Shown here one piece after another: positions 11,582 to 23,500 of a stretch of 64,000 bases of DNA. The notes under the pieces are model-generated. The model saw nothing but the letters and a program-made list of their open reading frames with translations. It had not been told where the DNA came from and did no database searches. This stretch comes from Styela clava (taxonomy: Eukaryota > Chordata > Ascidiacea > Stolidobranchia > Styelidae): the NCBI RefSeq assembly GCF_964204865.1, contig NC_135253.1, forward strand, positions 22,294,001 through 22,358,000. The letters are read 5' to 3'. Position 1 is the first letter of the stretch. Every line of letters begins with the position of its first letter. The position numbers and the translations under genes are program-made.

Positions 11582-14500
11582 ATGTCAAGACGAGGTAGTG
11601 GATTTACAGGGGCAAATGCGATTCCGCTGGGACCGCGAAACCCCGCAATTGGGTCAAAAAGGACATTTTCTGCGACGCCTCCGTCGGAAAAACAACCATC
11701 GCTTTTGAAACCGCAAATGCCTCCACCGCAACAACATTCCCAGCCTTCACCACAGCAAAGTTCAGTCAGCAGTAATGCTGCTGCAGCACTTAGGGCTGCC
11801 CAGGCTGCTGCTGCCAGCTTGCAACAAAAGAAATTTAGCTCTGGTAAGCTTGTAAACATCTATTTTTTGTATCTGAAACAAACATGCCATTTGATAAAAA
11901 TAAAAACGTTAAAACTAGTGGATATGATTTATCAACTTTTGAAATGCTTTTTGATATTTTAAAAGTGTATTAGTTAAGACATGAATATTCAAATTAGTCA
12001 CATTCCAGTACGGTACACTTAACAGGTCGAGCGAGGCGACGTCTGGACATTGTTAAAACGAAGTTGTACAATAAACTAAAAAAATGCACGATCTAAAAAC
12101 GTCATCATTGAATTCCTCTGTAAAAAATAATCCGATTTACAGAAGGAAAAAATTTTTTACTTTTACTATGGCATACAGTTTTTAGCAAAAACGACAGTTT
12201 TGGTCATGTGACGGCTGCGATTAACGTAAAATATTTCGAGACTAGTATGATGCGATATGACACATCTGCCGTCGTGCGACTCGCCCCTCGCTTGTGAGAC
12301 ACATGGAGTGTTTAGTGTTATTGAACCAAAATGAGGGGACATAATTGGAATTTGGAAACTGTGCCTTACTGCATCTAGATGATACTTAACGAAGTCTTGA
12401 TTGTATTGTCATACTCAATAAACTCTGTAATATATATTTTCTTAGCACCAGCACCACCGCTAATGCAAGCCCCACCACCTCAGCCGTCTATGCCTACAAC
12501 GCCGCAGCAGACGTCTGATGAACGTGGCCGACCAAGAAAGAAACGTAGCCGCTGGTCGACGCCGGAAGTGAAAACTGACATTCCTGGTATCCCATCCACG
12601 ATGCCTGCTAATTTGAGTAAAGAACAGCAACAAGCATACATAGGTAATTTCCTTTTTTATTCATTTTTTTGAATTTTCCGCTTTTGTGCTTTTTTTTAAT
12701 AGATTGAATCTTTTTGTATCTCTCTTGGCCCAATTAGGTTTGAAAAAGTTTGTTTTTACATTTTATACACGTTTTTTATCTTTCAAATTCACAATTAACT
12801 GTCTCTAACTTCTAGGGCTTGGGTAAGTATCTGATGCCAGGTTTTAGGTGGATGATAGGATTTCAAGAATTACGTCTCAAAGGAGTTTCACGCTCTCAAT
12901 TCTTATTTTTTCGTATTAATATAGATTTTTACTCTTTTTTAATACACCAGAGGCACTATCGGTGCTCCACTTGGTGTCTCCCTAACAAACGATTCTTTTT
13001 TCTTTTTCAACGTGTTTCATAACCGTGAAAATTACAGTTCAGCTACAGATCGAAGATGTGACGAGAAAGTTGAAATCTGGCGACCTTGGTATTTCACCTA
13101 ACCCTGAAGACAGGTTTGGTTAAATCTGAGTGCAACAAGCACTTTGGGTTTTTACATATTTTGTGGTGACATTAATTTTTTGCTATTTTTGTTTAATTTA
13201 TTATTTTTTTACAACTTTCTACTTAGTAACCCTTTTATTGGTATTTATCTAAAACAAAGTCATGTGCATATACTCATAAATAAAAGAGATTCGTCACTTT
13301 GTAAAGTTGTAGGCGAAGCACTTCTTAGTTAATTCGAAGTACAGCATATATTAAAAATATATCCCACTATGAAAGCAACAATACGATTCTCTGATCATTT
13401 TTTGACAAACCAATCAGGCAAATGAATTTTTTTTTGTTTTTTAAGAAACCATAAAATGGCCATTTTATTTAATAATTTCTAACGTAACCTAATATCCTAG
13501 TTTGAGGGGTAGAAATATAAATTGAAAGATTATATAAAACTGTAAGTATATATAAAAGAAAGATTTAAGTAATCTTGAGTACTGTATACCGTCGCATGTT
13601 AGCCAGCTCCCCGAAACGGGGTATTTATGAAAATTCCCATATAAGCCAACCTGAGTTATGCGCATAGAAACGTACTCACTAGTTTGGAAACTTTTTTGGA
13701 ATTTTTAATTCTGCTTATATGCGAGAATATACGGTTACAGTGATTGTAAAGTACCAGCCATCTCAGAGGTTGCTTTTCTAGGGCCTATTTTTTAAGCTAA
13801 AATATGAAACTCTAGTAGTCAGAGATGGTAAATATTATATATTTTTGATCTATTTTCTAACAATCCAACCATGTTTAATATAACCTAACATATTGTGCCC
13901 AAAAACCCTTTATGCAGCCACTTACATTGCAGCATTGTGAGAACGCTCGTCATGGCCAGTCAACCATGAATTCTGCAGAACTCTACTTCAAAGAGAGCTA
14001 CGCAGCAGAAGACCTCTTCATTAAATAACCATTTTATTCTGATAACTTTATGAATTTTCTTAGTGGAAGTACCTCCCCAAATTTATAATCAATTTTTCTG
14101 CAGAGTATCAAAAATGATTTTAATCTGATACCAGTTTATTCACAGCAAATTACCTAAATTTTTCTCTTAAATTTGCTATTTTTTCTACAGCCTAACCTTT
14201 CTACAGGTCTAGCAGGCTTAATTCCAAATTTTTCAGGATTTTTTTCTTCTATTACGACAAAAATTAACTTTCTTACAGCTGCTAAGTGTGCTTGGGTTCA
14301 ATGGGTCGTCAATTTTCATCTAAAAAATTGTGTTTTTTACAATTATGCATTTTTACCAGTAATTTTATCAATAGCCTCTATGTCATTTCTTGAGAAATTT
14401 TTTGAAGTTTCACTTGATTTTAACAGTGAATGTGTTGAAAAGGTACTCCCTTAGTATGTGAACCAAGATGGCGGACACCAGAACGTAGTATGTGGATCAG

Positions 14501-17500
14501 GTTAGGCCATAATTCCAGGTACACATACTACGGGAGTCACTTGGCTAGTTCCCGAACTTGTAATAGAACTAAAATAAGGAAAATTGGAATAAAATTATGG
14601 CCTAACCCTAACCTGGTACACATACTTTGTTCAGTTGTCCGCCATCTTGGTTCACATACTACGGGAGCGCCGTTAAAATGTGTTAAAAATCTGAGGTTCA
14701 AATCCCATCACCCAGGGTGTAAGAAATTGGCTAGGCCGGTGGTTCTTAACCTTTATCTTTCGCGGCCTATTTTCGTTGCACAAAAATTGTGTGTCCCACT
14801 AACTTTTTCATGCTAGATAAAATCTACAAGAAAAACAAAGAATTCTTTCTGGAAAAATAGACACTAATAATAATTAGGAGAGAAATTACAACCCTGTAAC
14901 AAAAAACAGCATCATTCATTGCTACTACCATCAAATTTAACTAACTTTACCGACAAGACCAGTAATTTTAATAGGTCTGCGGCCCACATGAAATGTTCCC
15001 GTGGCCCAGCAGTGGGCCATGTCCACTGGTTGAGAACCAGTGGACTAGGGGTTGTTGAAATGGAAAGATTCCTGTCAAAAAAAGAGATAAAAAATAGACC
15101 CTCTTACATATTGGAGTAAACTTGAAAGAAGTGCTGGAATAACGCGCGTAATTCCTGTTTTTTCTTAGGTCTCCTTCTCCGGAACCGATTTACAATAACG
15201 AGGGAAAGAGGCTGAATACCAGGGAATACAGAACAAGAAAGAGACTGGAAGAAGAACGTCATAAACTGATACAGGATATGATCAAAATAAATGAAAACTA
15301 TAAGCCACCTGTCGATTATAAGTAAGTTTTACGGTTACGGCTTCCTCCACCATCAGGTCAATGCTTCGAAAAACAAATAGCCAACTAATCCCATACCCAA
15401 CATGGAATGGTAATCGGGCGTGAGGCTGTCTTTGCTCTTCCCCCAGATAAATATGTAACTATTATCCTTTGTTGTCAAATTTTTTTGAATAATTCTCTGA
15501 AAATAGGCAGTTGGTCATTACTGAAGCAAAGCAACTCCTGCATGTTTAATTGACTGGTTCCATAATACTAGAGCATATGTGACAAAAGAGTTGTGCCCAG
15601 ACAGAAAATGATTGACGTGTATTAGTAGAGCATATGTCTTTGATTGAGGGACTATATGCGAGATGGAGTGAATGCAGAGGATTTTACAGGGGCCGAACTA
15701 AAAAAATTAAACAATAATTGACAGAAAGAATTGTTTTTCTTTAAACTCAAATTATTATGCCAACACAATAATTGTGTATTAATTTGGTCACTAGATCAGT
15801 GATTTGATAATATTTTTCGGTTATATTATATCAATAGCTTCAATTGATAACGATAATAAGTGTGATAGCCGCCTTTTTTATGTTTTCTATCAGAATTTTG
15901 ATGAATTTTTCTTGCTCCATTCCAGGCCTCCCGTCCAACGCATTAGCGAGCAGATCAATATTCCATCTGATTTGAATCCGAGCATTAATTTTGTTGGCTT
16001 GCTTATTGGACCAAGAGGAAATACATTGAAGAAGATTGAAAAAGAGGTGGGTGGGACAGTTTAGTACAGTTATTCTTAATCACTCATCACCCCTGCTCTG
16101 CGCAAGGAAAAATTTTCTTTTCATCAGTTATTAAAAAGCCGAGCAAAGAAACTTAGAGTCAAAGAATTGAACAAAATCGTATTGAGTTTATTCTATATTT
16201 TAATTTATTCACAAATGGTATCTACTATCTAGTGGCCTTTTTTGTGGCCCAGGAAACTTCTCCATGGTCCTTTGAGCGACCAAGGACCAAGTTTGACTTT
16301 GTGTCATTTTAGAATGCCTAATGCACGATCCTTGGAACCTCAGTATGATGTTTACTAGCCATGAAAATGTTATATGAAAAATTTCTAATATTTAATCCCT
16401 AGCATTTTCAGGGAGTCCCCACGTTACGGCGGTCGTGACTTACGCTGTTTCTCCATAACGCTGTTTCGAGGTTACGAACGCACTCCATAAAAATATAAAA
16501 GTTAATACTGTACTGTAATATCTAAGCCCCTTAAACTGGATCATTGTGATCAAGAAAATCACTGCTTTGGGCTCATTGGTTTTCCTCATTTACATCGTGA
16601 ACGACCTAGACAATTGCGAACTATTACGATTATGAACGAATAATAATTAAGCTTCAGTCACCTGGTACACAGTTTCAGTGATACTGTACGCCATATTGCT
16701 TGTTTGAGCCTTTTTTTTCGTAACTTGTTTGATCGTTTTTTTTTAAACTTTTTGCCCTTTGTTATGGACTCAAAGCGTAAAACAGATGTTTCTGATACAG
16801 TACAATATGTATAGAGTACTTTATGTACTGTACAGTATAATGTCCCGACTTACACTGAAATTCGGGTTACACCTCGTCTCAAGAAAGAAACAACGTCGTA
16901 AGCCAAGGAATCGACTCCCTGTATATAAGTATTCTCAAGATTTATAAATAAGAGCCAAATAAAACACCACCCATATGACAGCAGCAAACGCTAATTTCTC
17001 GTGCAAATTTAAAACCTAAAATTCTATAATTTAATTCTGCATCCCAGTGCAATTGTAAAATCATGATTCGTGGCAAAGGATCAGTGAAAGAAGGAAAGAT
17101 CGGACGGAAAGATGGTTTGCCATTACCTGGTGAAGATGAACCACTACATGCCCTCATCACTGGAACTACTATTGAAAGTGTGCAGAAAGCCAGCAAAGAG
17201 ATTCACAAGATTATAAAGCAGGTATAGTGTTATTTTTACTATTTGTAGAGGTTGCATGATAGTAACTCCCAATCCTTCCTCAATGCCTTTGCGCTAGTGG
17301 ATCTGTATGTGTATAATGCAAGGATGTTGTAGCAGGAATAAGAATACCATAATATGCAATTCAATGAGTTCTGCTGCACACTAACACAAATGTATTTCTG
17401 TAACGTTTCGTCTGAGCAAAATCAACAGGTTTTAAACTGCACGAAACATTACAGAAATACATTTGTGTTAGTGTGCAGCAGACTCTTGAATTGCATAGTA

Positions 17501-20500
17501 TCATCTTTATTAAATTGTTAAATATCATTTACACAGGGAATTGAACAGCCAGAAGGTCAGAACGATCTAAGAAAACTCCAGCTCATGGAGTTGGCCAGAT
17601 TGAATGGAACTTTGAGAGATGATGCTTTGCCAAGGTAATGATTTAAGTGTTTTGAGGTGATTAACTGGTATATCCATTACGGGTGTCCAGAGAAAATTGT
17701 ATTTCTGTAATGTGTGTACCAGGTTAGGGAGGTCATGAGAGTTTGTAATACTGCTACTTCAAAAAGGTGGTGACCCGAATGGTGATTCAAATTTTCAAGA
17801 AACACTCTTTACGACTTATGAATTTTTGTGTAGAGTATACCAAATCCTGTTAAAATTTTTGAGTTTTATCAATCAAGTCTACAATACTCTGAAGAAATTG
17901 TGAAGCACCATCAACCAAACATTATTTTTTATATTGCAGAGAACGTGAATGGCTTAAACCAGAGAACCAGAATGTCACAAACACCACCGTGTGTACAAAA
18001 TGTGGGGGCAGAGGTCATCTTTCACAAGATTGTATGGCAATGGCTCCGAGTATGGGGCTCCAACAAAACCCTCAAGCCCCCATGAACCAGGTTGACAAAG
18101 CTAAAATGGACAGTGAGGTATGTTCATTATTACTTATCGATCTCGATCAGTAAGTATGTTGATAGGTATTTGTCTATATGTCTATTAGATGCACGCGATG
18201 TCTCACGAAAGCAAGGTTGAATCTGCTCCAAATTTTGCATGTGCATTCATCATATCTTGGACCAGAAGGCTATTGATTTTGGATGAATTATGTTGTATAA
18301 TTAGCGAGTTATTAATTAATTAGTGATTGGACACATGGTGTCACTATGGAGTAAGAGCGCTGTTTTGGGGGTTCCCCTAACTTTCGATCGATAAGTCTTC
18401 GGTCTCTGACCGATATTCTGTTTATATGTTATATGTCATTCGCTCTGAAGTATTTGTACCAAGATGATGCACAACCTGAACAACCCTAACCTGGTACACT
18501 TACTATGTTCAGGTTGTACGATACTTCTTGGTACGAATACTTCTTGAGCACCAGAATATCTGTGTTAGCAGCCACTGGATGCAAATGATATGATAACCAG
18601 ATCCCAACTTATTCACTGCCATTATCACATGTTAAAAAAAATGTATGTAGACCAAATGAATCGCTCTTGTCATAAAAGCCTTATTGTTATTTGGCACTTT
18701 ACATATTCACTTAAAACAAGATTATTGATATATTAATCAAAATCATCTCCTATAAGGCTCGCGACTTCGTGCCCAGGGGTGTTCAGGACATGATAGAAAG
18801 TGTCCTATGCCAATTCATCAACAGTCAAGCCCCTAACCTAGGGGTCGGCAACCTATTATCGCTCGCGGGCCAAAATTAGGGTTGCGTCATTGTCGGGCCT
18901 CACATATTTTTAGAAACTTGAAAACCGATCGGATGATACTTTTTATAATAAAAATCAATCAGTGATTCATCTCTCGATTGTATTGCATCTCAAAAAAATT
19001 CCATTTGAATATTTTTGGCGCCTTTGAACCCTTTGAACTCAGCATCAACTTTTCTGCGTTTTGTTGTGATTTGTCTAATTATAATTAAATTATAGGCTCA
19101 TTAAATGAATAATTGTGAGGTTATATATATATACTTGTTAGGTTATATTATATATAATTTAGTCTACACGTGTCTCACAATAAATTGTGTTACGTGAAGA
19201 ATATAATCGTCAAAACAAATGTTTTGTTACTATAATTCAGTGAAGCGTCGCGGGCCAGATTACATTTTTTCGATACGGCCCGCGGGCCGTAGGTTGCCAA
19301 CCCCAATCCTATTTAACACTATTTTCCCATTTCCAGTACCTGTCGCTCATGGCTGAGCTTGGAGAAGGACCACCACCCTCTGATAACAGTAACACCGGAG
19401 GCGGGAACAAGAGTTCTGGTGGTGGGGGAGGTTTTGGAGGTCAAAGACCACCATGGGGTGGCGGTGGAGGGCAGAATAAAAATGATGATAAGCCTCCTCC
19501 ATTGATGGGAACTAATTTCGGTCCATATCCAGGGTAAGTTATTCCAGATACAATATATCAAAATATTCTGGGATATTCCCCAGTAAATGTTGCAGAAAAA
19601 CTATAAAAATAATTTAAAATGAAATAGAGGCATCCCTGGCGAACGAATCCCTAACAAGCTCACATGAAAACTGTACTAACAGTTCCAATCCCCACATCTA
19701 AAACATCAATACCTAGTCCAGGGTGGTCCAAACCTGCTGCTCGATTCCCACATAGAGTGCGGGTCATGGTAAATTTCATAAACAACAGTGAAATGAACAA
19801 ATACCGACATGAAACTGACATCAAAATGAAACATTTAGAAAGCACACTAAATACCCACTAAATACGACGAAATTCATCATTACGCCACACAAATTCCTAC
19901 TTGCAAGCGACTTTGTGATGTCATAGGATGAGTGCGGGTCATAGTAAATTTCATAAAATTAACACCATGACTCGGAACTCCCCATCTGACATTAAAATGA
20001 AACCAGATTTTTTTTTTAAATATCTTCCTTTCCATTATTTTAGTTCATTGAGACATTTCATTTTTTTTAGGCCACCATCTCAGAGTTTAATGGGAACCCC
20101 TCCACCATGGATGAGGGGGGGTCCCCGAGGGGGAAGAGGCGGAAATTTCAGAGGTCGAGGATTCCGTGGGGGTAGAGGAGGTTATGGTGGACGTGGAGGG
20201 GGAGGACCGAATAATTACGGAGGTGGGGGGAACAATTTTGGAGGAGACGGATACGGAAATGCAGGAGGCGGATATGGTGGATTCAACTCAAATAATGATA
20301 TGGAAGGTAGGAATGCTTTTTTATTTAGTGTTTAGGTAGGCAGTGGAAAAAAGCTGGGTCCTTTTAATTAAGGACAGTAGTGTCAAAGTAATCTTTGTTC
20401 AAAGTGATGTCGGTGGAAATTATATAATCTTTGACAAGATGTTAAAATGTTATTTTAAACTGACTCGGTCATTCCGACTCTGACCAATTTGAAATTGAGT

Positions 20501-23500
20501 TTCGATTAAATTCTTTTAGTTAGATCACTAAACAGATTCGAAACAAATTTCAGATAATTGATTGGTCCATTAGTTACAAAGAAAGCTGTTTTTTTTTCAC
20601 AAGAAAAAGTTTTCCCCCAACATCTAAACGAGAATATTGGTCGAATACTGAAGACTTATCGATCAAAAGTTAGGGGATCCCCCGAAACAGCGCTCTTACT
20701 CCATAGTGTCACCAGGGATGGCCAATACCGAATAGTTCACTATTTCGAATACATTCGAAATTATTATTTTCGAATATGAAATTTCGAATACTTCGAAAAT
20801 AAAATCCAGTGATAGAATCTAAGTGTATGAAGGAATTTTCATACAATAAACAATGGAATAACTTCTATCTACAACCTGGCTATATTACCAGGCATTTCAT
20901 GTTTGCGGATTATTGCGATATATATTTTATATAACATGAGTTATGTTAATTAACAGAATTAAAATAATACGACAAGGCATTTTAAATAGTGGTATCGGTG
21001 ATGGATTTGAATGCTTGCGCAACACAAAATCATCCTAGTAAAACGCTCATACTTTTAAATACCAACCATTATCCAAATTATTTGTCAAAAAGCGGGATAA
21101 AGTATGAGTTCTTTTTCAGACTTTCAATTCTTTTTCAGACTTTCAATTTTTTCGTGAGTACAAAAATACGAATCAAAAAGTAATTATATTCGGGAACGTT
21201 ACCACACATTTTAAGTCCGCAGATCGCCGTTGTATGTTTGTGTAATAATACTTTTATTATTTCATAAATACGAAAATAGGTTCAAAAACTATTTATAATC
21301 GGGTAGTTTACCACACATTCAATGTCCACAGATCACCGTTGTATTTTGTGAATACGAAAATAGGAATCAAAAATTAATATCAATCGCGAGTTTGCCTCAC
21401 AATTTATGTCCACAGAATGCCGTGATATTGTGCCCGAATATAATTAATTTTTGATTCTTATTTTCGTACTCACGAAAAAATTGTCGGAAGTCGGAACAAG
21501 TCGGAAAAATAATTTATACTTTATTACACATTCAAGTCCACAAATCGCCGTTGTATTTTTGAGTTATAATAGTTTTAATATTTTGTAAATACGAATCCGA
21601 AATTAATTATAATTGGGCAGTTTACCACACATTTCATGCCCACAAATACCTGTGGTATTTGGTATTAATACTTTCATTATCGATACTTTTGACCATCATT
21701 ATCAAAATTATTTGCCAGAAAGCGGATGAAAGTATCTTTCTAATAAATCAACTTGTTTCCCAACTTGTGACAATTTATTGGATATCGTAATAATTACGGC
21801 TATGAATACCGTATTTCCCGGCTAATAAGTCTACCAAGAAGACGGGTAGAAAAATTGTTCCCTGTTGTTCAGTTATGCTAATATGCGCTAATAATAATGT
21901 TTAGAACCAGATCACGTATGTTTAGTGGAATCATACTCACAGAATTAACTATTTTTAACAATAAAGCGGTAATTTTAAGGTAAAAATCACAATCATTTTG
22001 AACAATCTATAATTTTATTGGGTCAGAACAGAACCAGATCATGTTTGTTTGGTAGAACCATACTCACGGAATTATCTATTCTCAACAATGAAGCGGTAAA
22101 TTTAAATTATAAAGCGGCAATCATTTTGGACAACCTATCAACCCGAATGTTGAAATAATTTTGGAATGTGATAAGTACCACGCGGTACGTCCACGGGTTA
22201 TTTCACAGCTGTGTTTCATGTCCCTGTCGTTTTCTGCTGAATCGGCAAAACCAAAGGGTCATAAATCACTTACTTTATCTCGGTGGCCGTGTTTTCTCTT
22301 TTGAGTAACGATAACCGGCCTACGATTATATATCATGATTGGCAGACCCATAAGAACCAAATATAAGGTTAACACAAATTATGCTTGAGAAGACTAATGC
22401 GAAAAATAAGCAGGCCACATAGAAATAAAATAAACATACTTTCTCAATAAGGCGCCCCTCCCCCCAAAAAATCAAGCCAAAATTGGGTCTAGAAAAGCGA
22501 CTTATTATCCGGGAAATACGGTGATTGTCGATTTTTCGACTAATGGAAATGATTTTGTGAATTAAAAGACGAATGTCGGCAATGTCCACCAACGCAAACG
22601 TGTCGAAACACTATGCGTACATTCGCGCTGAATATAAATAATCAAAATGCCGATTCTATTTCATCGTCATTACAATACGTGAGAAAGCGTAAAAAGTCGT
22701 TTGAGGATTCCGGTAAAACGAAACACCGTGTTTACGGCGGAAAGTGACTACTATTCGTAATTATTCGGAAATGAGCCGAAAAGGTATTCGAATACTTTGA
22801 TATTCGAATAATTTCGAATATTCGATTCGTTTTGGACAACCCTGAGTGTCACCTTGTGTCCCATCACTAATTAGTTAATAACTCGCTAATTATACGACAT
22901 AATTCATCGAAAATCAATAGGCTTCTGGTCCGAGATAAGATGAATGCACATGCAAAATCTGGAGCAGATTCAATCTCGCTTTCGTGAGATATCGCGTGCA
23001 TCTAACAGACATACAGACAAGTACCTATCAACATACTTACCGATTAAAATCGATAAGTAATAACTAAGAGCAGCAACAATAAAAGCAAAACTATCTGCTA
23101 CTTTGTGTCTTATAATATTGTATTATTATTTCAGGTGGTGGCAATATGGGATGGGGAGGTAATCAATATGACAACAGCAATATGGGAGGATATGGACCCA
23201 GTGGCATGGACAATTCAGGTAGTGGGGGTAATATGGGAGGTTTTAATAACCCCCCACCTCCTCCACCCCCAAGTAATGCCCCACAGCCTCCACCTCCCCC
23301 AAGTTCGGACAGTGGGAGCTGGCAGCAGAATCAGTGGGGCCAAAATGATGATAAAGATAATAAAAAAGGAAGCAAGAGTGATAAGAAAGATGGCTCAGGT
23401 TAGTTTTTTTTATCAATTTTGTTGGCGTCGGGTTTATACCTTACTTCACAAGGTAACAAGGTGTAACGAATTGGGTAAACAGTGGCAATGTTTTTACATA

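Larger units (their letters stand above)
20713..22844. mobile_element. 2.1-kb hAT-like element with exact 8-bp target duplication
   Basis: Ends CAGGGATGGCC and GGACAACCCTG form an imperfect inverted pair. AGTGTCAC flanks it exactly at 20705-20712 and 22845-22852. Subterminal regions are rich in TTCGAATA-type motifs on both sides. The interior has about five diverged copies of a ~70-110 bp unit (21140-21720) and another inverted-repeat element (21808-22522). No transposase frame is visible, so it is non-autonomous. Confidence 0.8.
20631..23059 (-). mobile_element. MITE interrupted by a hAT-like element (SF1 intron 10)
   Basis: A minus-strand copy of the ACTTATCGAT family is split. Its right end (AGAATATTGG...GAAGACTTATCGATC) runs 20631-20712. 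Its remainder (CTTGTGTCCCATCACTAATT ... ATCGATAAGTAATAAC) resumes at 22845. Removing the inserted element and one target duplication gives back a contiguous family member, which shows insertion order directly. Confidence 0.8.

Noticed and set aside
14173-14454. 93-codon frame in SF1 intron 3
   Set aside because: AT-rich Phe/Leu-heavy frame with no domain and no splice connection; SF1 exons 3 and 4 join in frame without it.
18132-18419. Helitron identity for the ACTTATCGAT family, suggested by the terminal hairpin
   Set aside because: The end after the hairpin is ATATTCT, not CTRR, and the 5' end does not begin TC; mirrored decamers argue for a foldback-type element.
21140-21720. Regularly recurring units that look like an array of repeats and spacers
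   Set aside because: Irregular spacing, diverged units, one inverted copy, and location inside a hAT-like element in a eukaryotic intron exclude a CRISPR array.
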